Assembly: GCA_028095005.1 (NCBI GenBank) | Contig: CM051463.1 | Span: 80,643,002-80,707,001, forward strand | Origin: Rhynchospora pubera | Taxonomy: Eukaryota > Streptophyta > Magnoliopsida > Poales > Cyperaceae | DNA: 64,000 nt | Direction: 5' to 3' | Shown: piece after piece, positions 1 through 14,197 of the stretch | How positions within the stretch are numbered: position 1 is the first letter of the stretch | How the letters are laid out: each line of letters opens with the position of its first letter | Notes under the pieces: model-generated | What the model saw: the letters and a program-made list of their open reading frames with translations, nothing else | What the model was told of the DNA's origin: nothing | The model's database searches: none | Position numbers and translations under genes: made by a program

Positions 1-2744
1 AGAGCAAATAGAAAGGCTGAATTGGATGAAAAAAGAAAATATGGAAGTTGTGAAGCACCTTGGTCACTTGATTGGAGAAAAAGAGGTGCAGTTACTGGGG
101 TCAAAGATCAAGGCAACTGTGGTATGAACAATTATTATTATTTCACGATTATTGTTGTTTAAACTCATTATTTATATTTATATAGTAAAAAATTATAATA
201 GACAAACCGTCTAACAAGTTAAGAAAATTACATTGTGCAAGAGCTAGTAATATAAGAATACTTGATTTTTAAAAAAAATTTATGAGCAAATACTGAGAAT
301 GCATGTTTTTTATGGCTCAACATAATTCCTTTTCTCCTTATTGAGGCAAACACCTGATTATGCCTGCCAGTGTTTCATGCTAATATATTGATAGGAGACT
401 TTAGATTAATCTTGTTGACAGTTTCTAGTGTTGCATGAACTGTTTGAGTACCAGTAACATACCGATATAACCAGGACCACATATTTGAAGCCACCATAAT
501 ATCACTGCCGGAAAGCAAAACATTTAAGTAAGCTAAACGTTTTTGTTTCTTAACAGGGAGTTGCTGGGCATTTTCGTCAACTGGAGCAATGGAGGGGATC
601 AATGCAATTGCAACCGGTGAGCTGATCAGTCTCTCTGAACAAGAACTAGTTGATTGTGACACAACCAATGATGGGTGTGATGGAGGCTACATGGATTATG
701 CCTTCGAGTGGGTTGTCAGCAATGGAGGCATAGATACTGAGACAAACTATCCGTACACTGGGACTGATGGTGCATGCAACATCCAAAAGGTGCTCCAAAA
801 GCTTATAGTTAGAATGTCCTTATAATATTTGCTAAAATCTATATCAGATTGAATCAAATGTACTATTACTTGGTTTCACACCAAACATGGTGAAGTATAT
901 AAGCAATAGCATGTGATTTCTGAGACAAAACCTTAGGAATTAGCCTGATCAAGTACTAATCCAATTGTGGGTTTCCATATCTCTGTGTGGTTGAATTAAT
1001 AATGTTTCATATAAAAGTTTACATGCTAATGCAATAATATTCTTTTAGGAAGAAATAAAGGTGGTGACAATAGATGGGTACGAAGATGTGGCAGAAAATG
1101 ACAAAGCACTTCTTTGTGCAGTTGTGAAACAACCAATTAGTGTTGGCATTGATGCCTCTTCTCTCGACTTTCAGCTTTATACTGGGGTACATGAAACTTC
1201 AAACTTTAATTTTATTTTAACAGTCAGCCTTAGCTTCGGACCAACAAAGGACAAAAAAAAAATGCTTGCTTCACTATGAGATACCATCTCTCTCATAAAC
1301 TATGCCATTTGCATGGATGAATACAATTTCATATTTACAAAAAACGATTAGTTTAGACTTTTTTAATACATAATGCAATGTACCAGACATGGCTTATTAG
1401 GGAACTACATCGAAAATATTTTGCCTTCTTTTTGTTTTTGTAAAGTAAAGTAATTGACTAGGATCTTTCAATTATTTCTAACTTATAAGGGAATCTATGA
1501 TGGAGATTGCTCAAGCAATCCCGATGACATTGATCATGCTGTTCTAATTGTTGGATATGGATCTGAAAACGGAGTCCCCTATTGGATAGTGAAGAACTCA
1601 TGGGGTACTAGTTGGGGAATGCAAGGATACATCTACATCAAAAGAAATCTAAACTTGCCCTACGGTACATGTGCTATTAATGCTATGGCATCATATCCCA
1701 CTAAGGACCTCCCAACTCCATCGCCATTCCCGTCTCCTGCAGTGCCCACGCCACCACCTCCACCATCGCCTCTGCAACCCCCACCACCTCCAGGCCCGTC
1801 TCCGGTAATGATATACTACGAACATTAACGGGATCTATTTGTCATTTTCTTATTATGAGCTAATTAATCTACCAACCCTTGTCTGCTTCTATTAAAAAAA
1901 AAAAGGAAATTTGTTTAGCTCTGCCAATTATATATGTCTAAGTTGATAATTGCCAGTAAAAGAAGCATTACTAACAATGGAATTAATTATTATTTTGGAG
2001 GCTAGCAACTCTTGAATTCATTATCATCCGCACAGCAAATTATAGTATTGCACAATTAAGAATATGGCATACCGAAGTTGTATTTTAGAAAAGGAATGAA
2101 ACCCATCTTAATTTTGGATGCAAACAGGTGATATGTGGTGACATGTCATACTGCCAATCTGGAGAGACATGCTGTTGCCTATACCAGTTCGGTGATTTCT
2201 GCTTTCTTTATGGTTGTTGTGCATACCAGAATGCTGTGTGTTGTGAGGGGAGCATTTATTGCTGTCCCCAAGATTATCCTATCTGTGACCTCAATGACGG
2301 GGTCTGCCTCCAGGTTTGTGTTTTATTGTTAATTAATTAAACTTAACTGCATTTAGAAATGCAAAGCACAGGTAGCAGTAAATAGTTTTATCTTTTAGTT
2401 ATATTTTTCTACTTTGGCTTTGAAGGTCCTTGAACCAAGATCAAAGAAACAAGGAACGTTATTGTTATATAGTATCAACTGGAATTGTTTTAAATACAAG
2501 TTTAGGAAGTAGCGAAACTTTAACTTAAATCAACAAAAGAAGCAACATTCCTTATTAGTTCAGCCCTAAATATTTGTTTTGTATGGATATTTTCCCTTGA
2601 TAGAATGCACGGGACATAATTGGTGTGGATGCAAAGAGAAAAAGACTTGCAAACCATAAATTTCCATGGGAAAGAACTGGAGACGACTCCAAAAATAATC
2701 GCAAATCTCTTCTATGGAAGAGACAAGGCGTTCAAGTAATGTGA
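1..2744 (+). CDS. Granulin-containing papain-like cysteine protease (RD21 type), 5' end outside window
   Basis: Exons read as 1-121, 557-789, 1049-1186, 1490-1804, 2128-2313 and 2604-2744. All introns are GT-AG and the joined frame is open to TGA at 2742 (377 residues visible). It is a C1A protease that cleaves proteins in vacuole or lytic compartments. The oxyanion Gln (KDQGNCG) and catalytic Cys (GSCWAF, residue 43 of the visible part), His180 (DIDHAV) and Asn200 (VKNSWG) are all present. After the protease comes a proline-rich linker (about residues 240-269), then a granulin domain on its own exon (2128-2313) with 14 cysteines, several in CC or CCC clusters, and a basic C-terminal tail. 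In RD21-type enzymes the granulin part is removed during maturation. Signal peptide and most of the prodomain lie left of the window. The first intron is phase 1, splitting the Gly before the catalytic Ser-Cys, exactly as in the two related genes to the right. Confidence 0.93.
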
Positions 2745-3492
2745 AAACCAATTATGGAGTTGGATTTCGGTCCAAATTGGTTTTAATGTGAGTTAGTAGC
2801 GAAACTATTTTGAGTTTAAATTCAGTACGCTTATTATTATTTTTTTCTTTTGCCCTCAATAAGTTGTAGTCTTGTAGAATATTTATGGAAGAAAGATTGG
2901 AAATAAGATTGATGGTTTCTTTTTCTAGGACTCCACAGGTCACAGTTTTTATGTACAATCGCACAATTCTATTTCAAAATTAATTTCATTTTCTTAGGCA
3001 AAAAATATACCTTTTAAGTCTGGACGACTGGACTCTTGCAAACTGTGGAATATAGAGATCGATGCTCTTAGCCTACAAGCGCAAGTATAAAGTATTCAGA
3101 AATAATAAGTTTCATATGTAGTTTTGTCATTTCTTACCATCATTAAATACAAAAAGTGAATACATAAAACAAACAAAAATAAAAACATAGACGATCAAAA
3201 TGAACACTTATATAAAACAAATAAGTGTTGTCATTTCTTGTTCAGATTTTTATATACATATATTTAATTTATTTTTATTGAACTTATTTGTTCTTGTGAC
3301 CAATATTTATATTGGATGGTTGAAAAATAAACCAGCTCCTTAATTTGTGGCCCAGTTTAAAGTTCATTTCAGGCCCAAAAAGTCCAATTGGTTGCAGTTG
3401 TAACCATCTGGCTGGCTGGATCACATTCACAAGTGTGCTTCTTCCGCCAATTCTGGCCTTGTCGTCTACTTAGAAGTTTTGTAAGTAGCGAA
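2745..3492. other. Intergenic, 3' flank of the granulin protease
   Basis: No gene is visible. About 3110-3245 is a degraded relative of the fold-back element at 59.2-59.5 kb: both carry the words tagacgatc and cacttat next to gttttgtcat-like ends. The rest is unremarkable AT-rich sequence. Confidence 0.5.
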
Positions 3493-4054
3493 CCTAGGTA
3501 GGACTGAAAATGGTAGCCATTTCAACTGTTTTTTTGTTTCGTTTTGTCCGGAACAAAACGGTAATGGATAATGATTTCAGTTTCGTTTAAGAACGAAATA
3601 ACTAACGCAAATAGAAATATTGTTTTGTCTCAGAATGGATCGATTAGTGAAATTGATACGTTTCGTGGTCGTTTATTTCGCGCATTTCGTCTAAATTTTT
3701 TTTCATGGTTTTATTATTAGATTGCAGAGGACCTCAGCGGAGAAATCGAGGGAGAAACTAGTAAAATTAGATTTCTGCAGCGTCGCTCCGTCATTTCTCC
3801 GCCGAACACAATCACATCTATCTCTCTTGCGTCTTCACCATCCAGTACAATCGTCGTAGAGAGCGAGAGGTGATGATGGTGCCTCCTCTCCCTTTCCCGC
3901 GTGACCTAACCTATCAGTTTTCTATCTCTGTTTCATACAAAATGCATAATAGTTTATTTTCTTGCATCTTAATAAAAATGCAAAACAGTTAGGTAGTCAA
4001 AGACGGTTATAACCGTTTTGATCTTTCCCATCAACGAAACGATCAACACAACAT

Positions 4055-5835
4055 TGTTAGAGATATGTCCTAGAAGCCAAACTTATTAGGCTACTTCTAT
4101 AGTTTATGTTAGTATGTGACAACACAACATTGTTAGATGATTTCAGATCATTTGTTCTTTGATTTATTCGTTGACAGTTCATTTAGGTTGAGGATTTGAA
4201 TTATAGATCACTGTTATTCATTTAGTAGTAAATGACAACGATAAATCTAAAAGTCCATAATCTTGATAATTAACAAATGACATTAATTATCAATAAGATT
4301 AGTATGCAAGTTAAGTGATAATTAAGTTCTATAAATCATAGGTTAAGAGTAACCAACTTAATTGCATATGTGTATGTTATAGAACATAGTACAGGACTAG
4401 ACCCCACGAAATAAATATATGGATTGTGTTACGTGTCATTATTTATTTCGTTATGATTTTGGTTCTAAGTTTGAGATGATTATCTTTTCCACATGAGGAT
4501 AGGTTCTATAAATCATGTCTACTGCTGATTCCTGATAAGGACTGCTATACGGACTTGATTTAAGTTCTCTTGAATTGTGCGGGGAAAAGCTAATTATCAA
4601 GAAAACTGTATGTCCCTCATTAATTCACTTAGTGAGTGACGACATCTGTTTGGGCCCCTTGATGGAGATAGATTGTTTGCTAGCAACTGATACAATTATC
4701 TCTAGATCAAGAAACGTATAATCTGCAAGAATGACACGTTCATATCTTGGATTATACGATGATATCGTGTGACATAAGAATCAAAATAGAGAAAGATAAT
4801 CATTCTCTTATGCAGGATTGAAATATTGTAGCAGTACACTATTTATGCGAATTGAGAATCATAACGTGTTGCTAGATACCGCTTATGATTATTGGGATTA
4901 AATAGCGATTTAATTCCATGTCCAACATAGTATAAATCCTCAAAGGGTCACACAAATAGAGTTTTGACCAAGACAGTGTTTTATTTATTTATTCGCAATA
5001 GTGAAAAATTGCGGATAATATGACAAATTGATTAATTAATTATGTACCGTTATAGAACGTACTGATTAATTAAGTCAAACGGGTCATATAGAAATAAATA
5101 ATAGCATAAGCTAATCCTAGAATAATTATTAAATAGTTAATAATTATTTTGGTTCAACTTAATTTAATATAAATAGTTATATTGAATTATTGGGTTAATT
5201 TGTATATAGCAAATTTATAGTCCAAACAAAGAGCAATTGGAAATGAATTTAATTATAAGAATTAGAGCCCATTTAAGAAGGAGTAAAAGGCCCATAAAGC
5301 CCACTATAGGGGCCGACCATAGAGTGGTAGGTAGGGATGGCAATTGTGTAATTTCTAGCAAGTTGCACCTAGGGTTGGTTGGCTATATAAGGACCCTTAG
5401 GGATCTATTTTCTCTCTCCTCTCTTCCTAGCCGCCACCATACCCATACCCTCTCCTCTTGGCCGTGCGCCACCCCTCTCCTCTCTTGCTCATGTGTTGAG
5501 CCACACACCCTCCATTAATATCCATTTGTTGAATTTGAAGAGGGTGTCATCTTAGGATTAGCTTAGTTCTCATTGAATTTGCTAGCACAAAATCAATTAG
5601 AGAGCTTGGTTAATCTCTAGGTGGACTCGAGGCGATTTGGAGAAGAAGGAGAAGCATGCCACTGATTTCTAGGCCGAGGAATCAAGCCTCTTGGTTGCTA
5701 TACCAAGAGAGGTACAAACTTCCACCTTAATCTCTTGTGTCTATTCAACTTGAGTACTAGATCGATTGTGTGTTATTTTAATTAGTTAATTAAGGGTAAT
5801 TAGCACAAAAATTAAAATTAACACCTTTCCTAACA
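4055..5835 (+). mobile_element. Solo LTR of a Copia-type retrotransposon
   Basis: A 1781-bp unit begins TGTTAGAGATATGTCC and ends CCTAACA, so its ends are the inverted TGTTAG/CTAACA pair. It is flanked on both sides by the 5-bp direct repeat AACAT (4050-4054 and 5836-5840). There is no gag, pol, primer-binding site or second LTR, so it is best explained as the product of LTR-LTR recombination. The long LTR with an internal TATA box is typical of several plant Copia lineages; I cannot assign the lineage. Strand is inferred from the TATA box. Confidence 0.85.
5384..5390 (+). promoter_or_regulatory. TATA box of the solo LTR
   Basis: TATATAA in the context ggctatataaggaccc lies about 450 bp from the LTR 3' end, followed by a pyrimidine-rich stretch. 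This fits the U3/R boundary of a retrotransposon promoter and could still drive readthrough rightwards. Confidence 0.5.
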
Positions 5836-5953
5836 AACATGTGTTAAACTGGTGTAACAATCAACGCAATAAGTACAAAAATTTCGTGCATCAATGCACG
5901 GTTAACGAAAATGACCACTTTCGTGGTCGTTTTCCATGTTATGCACCCCTAGA

Positions 5954-6233
5954 CCTAGGGGTGAAAGCAGTGACCGTTTTAACCGTTCTTTCGTTTCATT
6001 TCGTCCAAAACGAAACGAAGCGGTTAAAGATTTTAGTTGCGTTTTAAAAACGAAACGGTTAACGCAACATGTAGTCAGTTTCATCCATATGTATTTTCGT
6101 GGTATTTTCGTGATTTCGATCGTTTCGTTCAAAACGAAATGGTTAACGCAAATATGTAGTCAGTTTCGTGTCAAAACGAAACGGTTAACGCAACGACCCA
6201 TTTTCATGGTCGTTTTAGACGTTATGCACCCTA
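5954..6233. mobile_element. MITE copy B (hAT-like), adjacent to copy A
   Basis: Begins cctaggggtgaaag and ends gttatgcaccctat, giving a short imperfect TIR (TAGGGGTG/CACCCTA). The interior has four or more repeats of aacgaaacggttaacgc. It sits directly against copy A, so two copies are head to tail. The same type of aaacgaaacgg-rich interior occurs in the hAT-like element at 45189-45504. Confidence 0.5.
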
Positions 6234-6782
6234 TTTGTAAGCTTGCATTTTCTTAATTTATTGTCCATTCTTTCTTCTATTATATTTCCTGAAATTTTAA
6301 GTTGGTTAAAAGTGATTTATTTATCGTTCCATTAGTCCTATGATTTCTCATTAAAAATTCAGGTATCCATATAGTGGATGCGTCATGGGAGGGGATCCTT
6401 TTTCGTTTTTTTTTCTTCAAAAAATATAAGATAGAACTCAAGAGCAAAATGTGTTTGCACATTCTTATTTTCTTCTAATTTTCTGAAAGTTTTAAGTTTG
6501 TAAAAGTGATCTTCTTATTATTCCAATAGTTTTAGAACTTATTTAATTTTCAAGAATGCATGTAATTGATGGGTCGTGAAACTTAGAGGATTTTATTTTA
6601 TATTACTTTTTTAAATAATATATCTTAAAATTCCTCCATTTTTGCTCATTCTTACTCTTAACAATGTAATGAAGGAATCAGATATTACTTATTACTCATT
6701 AACAGGGAATTATCGAAGGTTTCAAATACAACATCAGAGAAATGAAGGTACAATTTATTGAAAATGGATTATATTGGCATAC
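6234..6782. other. Intergenic, no feature seen
   Basis: AT-rich sequence with no convincing reading frame and no repeat ends that I can define. Confidence 0.5.
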
Positions 6783-6987
6783 CTTTGTGGTGTTGCATCT
6801 TCCGACCTTTGCGGTATAGGGATAAGCCAACTCAGTACTGATGCCTCCATTTTTGATGATCCAATCAACCTGAGTTGTTCTTCGAACAGTCTATTATCTC
6901 TTGTTCAGAGAGGCTGATCAGCTTTCCAATTCGTATCACATTGATTCCTTCAATGGCTTCAGTTGAAGGGAAATGCATAACAGCTTC
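6783..6987 (-). pseudogene. Orphan exon 2 of a papain-like protease
   Basis: On the minus strand an intact acceptor side and a GT donor flank a match to the catalytic-Cys exon of the neighbouring proteases ([12 protein letters not shown] and the YPYTAK-like region are recognisable). It is 205 bp long instead of 233. The missing 28 bp remove the conserved GCxGGYM(D/S) part and shift the frame to an immediate stop. The catalytic block reads SCYAF rather than SCW(A/S)F. No exon 1, 3 or 4 is found next to it, so it is a relic. Confidence 0.85.
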
Positions 6988-7796
6988 CTATTGCACGAGT
7001 TCAAGTGCAAGTGCTTATACTACTGTAGTCTGTAGACTATACTTCATTTGTATATACCGTCTTACTCGAGATTATACAAATTTAGTAAATGCCAGAAATC
7101 CCTATCACATCAATATGCATAGTTCGTTTTTGATGTTCCAGCCAAGAAAAAAAAAGAACACAGTGCAATGTAATTCAAATATGATGATTTAATTTATTGG
7201 GTCAAGTTAATTGGAAACTTAAAAATGTTGTTTTACGATCAACCAACCGCAGAAAAACTTTTAATTCGATCCAGTGGAGCTCTAATACTGTCGAAAAAGG
7301 TCAACTATCAAGTTATTATATCAAATTTTTGAAACTTCAAAATTTGATTTATTGGACGATTTGAAAAATGAACGGTTCAGGTTCATCAGCAACCAAATAA
7401 CTTCCAAATTGAACCAGATTTGCAACCAACGTATCTAAATTTTATTTTATTTTTTTTACAATTTTACTTGCAAATTATTTATTGTTTTCTCAGTTTTTGC
7501 ACGTTGCGTGCATAAATAGTCAATATATTCTAATTCCAAACTTTGAAACCGTGATATCTAGTTCCACGCCACCATAATTTTAGATCACTTTTTAGGGTGA
7601 AGATATTTGCGCAGAAACCACTAATTTCGAAGTTAATTAGTAATTATACGGAATTTTCAAAGTTAATTAGTAATTATACGAAATTGCTTAGGATCATCCT
7701 AAGCTTCTATCATTCCCATCATCCCCGCGTTATCCAGTGCTGAACTAAGTCATCCCAGTGTACGTTGTCCCTCTCCCCCTCTCCCCCCTCGGGAGA
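6988..7796. other. Intergenic, no gene
   Basis: AT-rich, with a short local repeat near 7626-7685 (two copies of aaagttaattagtaattatacg, within a longer near-repeat). It ends in a C/T-rich stretch from 7770. No coding or RNA feature is supported. Confidence 0.5.
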
Positions 7797-7988
7797 GTAT
7801 CCTCTGGATGGTTGTATTCAACCATCCAGTGGACGTCTTTCGATCCGAGCCGTCCGATTTAATCTCAACGGCTAGATCTTTTCGGGCCTATCAATCCAGG
7901 TATCATGCACGGGGCATCTATAGCCATTGAGATTAAATCAGACGGCTGAGATCGAAAACCATCCATGGATGGCCATCCAGAGGATGCA
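7797..7988. mobile_element. Fold-back MITE with ATCCTCTGGATGG termini
   Basis: The left arm begins ATCCTCTGGATGG and the right arm ends CCATCCAGAGGAT. The arms pair over most of their length, including gccgtccgatttaatctc against gattaaatcagacggc. The element is flanked by C/T-rich low-complexity sequence on both sides. No transposase. A clear target duplication is not visible because of the flanking low complexity. Confidence 0.65.
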
Positions 7989-8075
7989 GTTCCCTCCCCC
8001 CTCCTCCCTCCTCCCTCCTCCCTCCTCCCGCGTACGTTGTCCCCCTCCCCCCTCCTCCCTCCTCCCTCCTCCATT
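7989..8075. repeat. CCT-rich microsatellite
   Basis: Imperfect runs of ccctcct are interrupted by cgtacgttgtcc, which also occurs left of the fold-back element (near 7761), so part of the low-complexity flank may be duplicated. Confidence 0.7.
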
Positions 8076-8475
8076 ACAATCACCATTTTTAAATCTGATT
8101 TGTCAGAACAATTTGTCTTACAAAGGTAAATGGCAATAAATTTCAAACATTAAAATTATGCCCCGTCCCAACTCTGATCCTACCAGACTGCATTGTAGTG
8201 GCAGATCTTGTTCATTTCAACAAATTTATTAGGTAAATTCTCCCTGTTATCTGACTCTCTCTGTATCTGATGTAATCACGTACTCTTATTCCATGAAATT
8301 TCCTACTGGTTATTGGCACCGCAATATATAATCTTATATTCACAATTGTCAACTTCAAATCCCCTTAAATTACAGCAAGTGAAGCAAGCAACAAATAGAC
8401 TCAAGACCAGCTATTGATTGAAATAAGCAACAAATGGGAAATACAAACTCACACAGTACAGGTTTTACGGATCCT
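8076..8475. other. 3' flank of the minus-strand protease
   Basis: About 400 bp of AT-rich sequence downstream of the stop codon of the minus-strand protease. It should contain that gene's 3' UTR; no other feature is seen. Confidence 0.4.
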
Positions 8476-10487
<2,012 letters not shown>

Positions 10488-10546
10488 TGTTGTGGGACGA
10501 AATTAATGAGAATGGTTTGATTGAGTACTAGTAGGTGGTTTCTTTG

Positions 10547-10553
10547 ATTTATA
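10547..10553 (-). promoter_or_regulatory. TATA box of the minus-strand protease
   Basis: On the minus strand TATAAAT lies about 60 bp upstream of the ATG at 10487, a plausible distance for a short 5' UTR. This is position-based inference only. Confidence 0.4.
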
Positions 10554-10971
10554 ATCTTTGTGTATCAGAAAAGTCAATTGGATATTTGGTTGTGTAACGC
10601 ACGGCATGATCTCTTTTCCTGCTCTCAATTATTGTTTTGTTGTTTATGAATTATGACCAATTTGACCACATGGGATTGGGAATCGGGATTCAGACCTTGA
10701 GGCGTTATTTACTGAGGAATTGCTACGCAACTACCATTTTAATTTAATGGGCCTACTTAGACAAAAAATTTAGTAGTTAGAGATATGTAGATAGCTAATC
10801 TAGCTTGAATTCCATTATGTAAACTGCTGCCTCAAACTGTTCATACATTGCCTGAACTTTCCTCCTTTTTTATTTAATATATCATTTTTGTTGTTTCTGT
10901 TGCATTATAACTTTATAAGTAACACAAGACTCTCTGTGTGTGCGGCTAATTAATGCACAATTAAATGACAG

Positions 10972-11409
<438 letters not shown>

Positions 11410-12890
11410 TTTTTATTTTTATTTATAAATTATTGATTATTGTTTAGTTATTTTGATTGCTAGATTTCAATGGCTTTTAAAGTTCACTTGTGAATCTGTG
11501 ATTGAGATAGTTTGTTTAGGAACTTCATTTAACAGAATGCATTATGATTTTTTTGTAATTCTTTCTGATTATGCTTGTATCTGCGGTTATTCTCTCTTGA
11601 AAAATTACAAATTTCAGAATTGCTTATTAGGACAATATTGAAAGCAAAAAAATCAAAAGCATAGAAAACAACCGTTTCACAATTGATTAGTGGCTAATAG
11701 TAACACTTCTCAAATGAGACACACAGACTGAAATTAAACTTTGAGCGAGATTAAAGTATTAGAGCAAGATAAATGGACGCCCACTACCAAATTTGATGCA
11801 CATTTAAGCAAATACTACAACTCTCCCCTAATTAAATTTCTATTTCCCATCAATCGATCATTGATGAACTTCGTCTTCAAGACTTCAACACAACAGACAT
11901 CCAGACGGATAACATATATAATATATAAGAAACACCCAACGTCTCCAGCTTTTGATGCACATTTAATTAGGATACATTTAACGATGTACACATCAGAGGT
12001 TTAATGTGACCTCGGCCTTCCAAAAGTTTCAATTATGCAGATGTCTATACATGCGAAAATTTCTTTATGGGCTGAACATTTTGGGCCCAAGAACTTCAGA
12101 CCCACCTCCTACCCTCTTGGGCTCTGGCTCTTCCCTTCTTCTTTGTTTGGGATATCTATTTTTGTACTACGACGCTAAATGTACGCCAAATGACCAAATG
12201 ATTTTGTTGTTATAAAATAATAATACACAAATGATCAGCTGCTAGTTAATGCTCGTAATTTAGGATTATTTAAATGAGGAAGGTTCTTTTTTTGGATCAA
12301 CTATTTCATTTAGTTATTTAACTGTGGAGCCGACACTCTCAATTTTAGTTGTTTATCTGTCGGGTGCGAATAACTTTGGTTTTCACTTCAACTTAAAAAT
12401 GTATCCGTGTTAAAGGGTATGTAGGAATAACGCAGCTGAATTATGTTGTGAATATACCTAAGTAGTACCTTTAATGTTGCGAGATGGCATAAAATATTTC
12501 TCGTTCTATTTAAAGTGATCTATTTTCTTTTTCTTTTTTTTCTGTAGTATAATTGATGATAGGCTGATTCTGGTTTCGTGCTTACTTAAATACAATGTAA
12601 TGGAGATATATTTTTTTTTTGTTGCACTTTTTATTGACTCGCCAACGACAAGGTTTCCGGATATAAGTATATTTAAATATCGTGTGCATGATAATTTTAC
12701 TCTGTATTTAGTTTTGTCTTTAAAGTAACGTGTCAAAATCATCAAGCTACATATGCTGTTTTGTCAACTAGCCGAAATTAACCATTAAAATTAAAACAAA
12801 AACTTCTAAAGTACACTATGTTAAACTTAGGTTGCCTTTCTAATTGAGGTACAGCTTCCTACTATTTTCTACTATAAGTAGCAATGTCTT
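11410..12890. other. Intergenic between pseudogene and third protease
   Basis: No gene or clear repeat. AT-rich with poly-T runs near 12530 and 12610. The last few hundred bases are presumably promoter of the protease starting at 12957. Confidence 0.5.
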
Positions 12891-12900
12891 ATGAACTATA

Positions 12901-12916
12901 TTATATATATATATAT
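12901..12916 (+). promoter_or_regulatory. TA-rich core promoter of the third protease
   Basis: A run of alternating TA ends about 40 bp before the ATG at 12957, in the place expected for a TATA element. The exact start of transcription cannot be read. Confidence 0.35.
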
Positions 12917-12956
12917 CATAACCAGCATCTGTAATTGACCTTGCTCATACAACAAA

Positions 12957-14142
12957 ATGTCTTTCAAAAACACCCAAATTCAAGCAATAGTTCTCATTTT
13001 TTTGACGTCCATTGTTGCATTTGCAACTTCAATCCGTACCGATCACTTCTCTGTTGCAGGATACAACTCTTATTCTGATAATACAGAGAAGCTAGAATTA
13101 AGTCAACTTTTCGAACAATGGATGCAAGAGCATGAAAAGACTTATGCAAAGCCAGAAGATAAAACCCGTAGATTCGAGAACTTCGTCAAGAATTTTGAGT
13201 TTGTGCACAAATGGAATGCAGACAGAGAGAACGGAAGTCATGTTGTGGAGTTGAATAATTTTGCCGATTTAAGTCATGAAGAATTCAAGGACAAGTATTT
13301 AATGAGTAATATTCATATGGAAAGAAGGAGAGAGAGAAGAAACCAAAGAAGAAACGAAGGATGCAACGCGCCACAATTTTTAGATTGGAGGACGCAAGGT
13401 GTGATAACGCCAGTAAAAAGTCAAGGTCAATGCGGTAAGGAATTTTTTACAGAATTTTTATGTATGTTCTTTCCAAAATTTTACTATTATTCAAAAATTT
13501 TCAGAATAAAAATATTATATACATATATATATGCCCGTACAAAACGTGTAGTAAATCTCATATTTGCTTAACTAAAATTGAAAAAAAATATCAAATTAAT
13601 TTGTTCAAACCGGTTAAGTTAATTTGAGGTTAATTTAACAAAAGATCACAATTAGCTAGCTAGTTTGTAAATAGATCACATCTGACTGTAAAAATATATA
13701 TAGATAATTAGCACTTGGAAACAATTCCCATCATCCACTAATAACAACTGATAATTTTTTTTTTCAAAATAAATAAATCCAGGGAGCTGTTGGTCATTCT
13801 CTTCAACAGGAGCCATCGAGGCTATTAATGCAATAAAAAGTAAACAACTTGTTAGCCTGTCCGAACAAGAGCTCGTAGATTGTGTGACAATGAGTAGTGG
13901 GTGTCAAGGAGGCTACATGTCGGATGCGTTTGATTGGGTCTCCAACAATGGAGGGATCAATACCGAGTCAGGTTATCCCTATACGGCGACAAAAGGCTCA
14001 TGCAACATCCAACAAGTATAACTAATTAATTAATTAATTTAATTAATTAATTAATTAATTCCACAGATACCCAAATTAAAAGAATTTTAAATACAAAGAA
14101 AACTATCTAGCTTGCTTTTTTTTATCTTATTGACATAAGATA

Positions 14143-14197
<55 letters not shown>

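Larger units (their letters stand above)
3493..5952. mobile_element. Fold-back/MITE copy A, split by a Copia solo LTR
   Basis: The outer parts 3493-4054 and 5836-5952 are rich in aaacgaaac/gttaacgca words. They end in cctaggta on the left and gcacccctag on the right, matching the ends of the neighbouring copy B (5954-6233). The solo LTR at 4055-5835 interrupts the element and has its own target duplication. The TIR of about 8-9 bp of the ctaggggtg type suggests a hAT-like non-autonomous element, but I see no clear target duplication for the outer element itself. Confidence 0.45.

Noticed and set aside
375..668. Minus-strand open frame over the second protease exon
   Set aside because: It is the antisense of the real exon 557-789 and extends into an intron; no motif.
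2135..2332. Second frame over the granulin exon
   Set aside because: Shifted reading of the same bases; the cysteine-rich frame is the real one.
5237..5518. Open frame inside the solo LTR
   Set aside because: Chance frame in an LTR U3/R region, no domain.
11453..12215. Several frames of 60-90 codons after the pseudogene
   Set aside because: AT-driven open frames with no motif or splice context.
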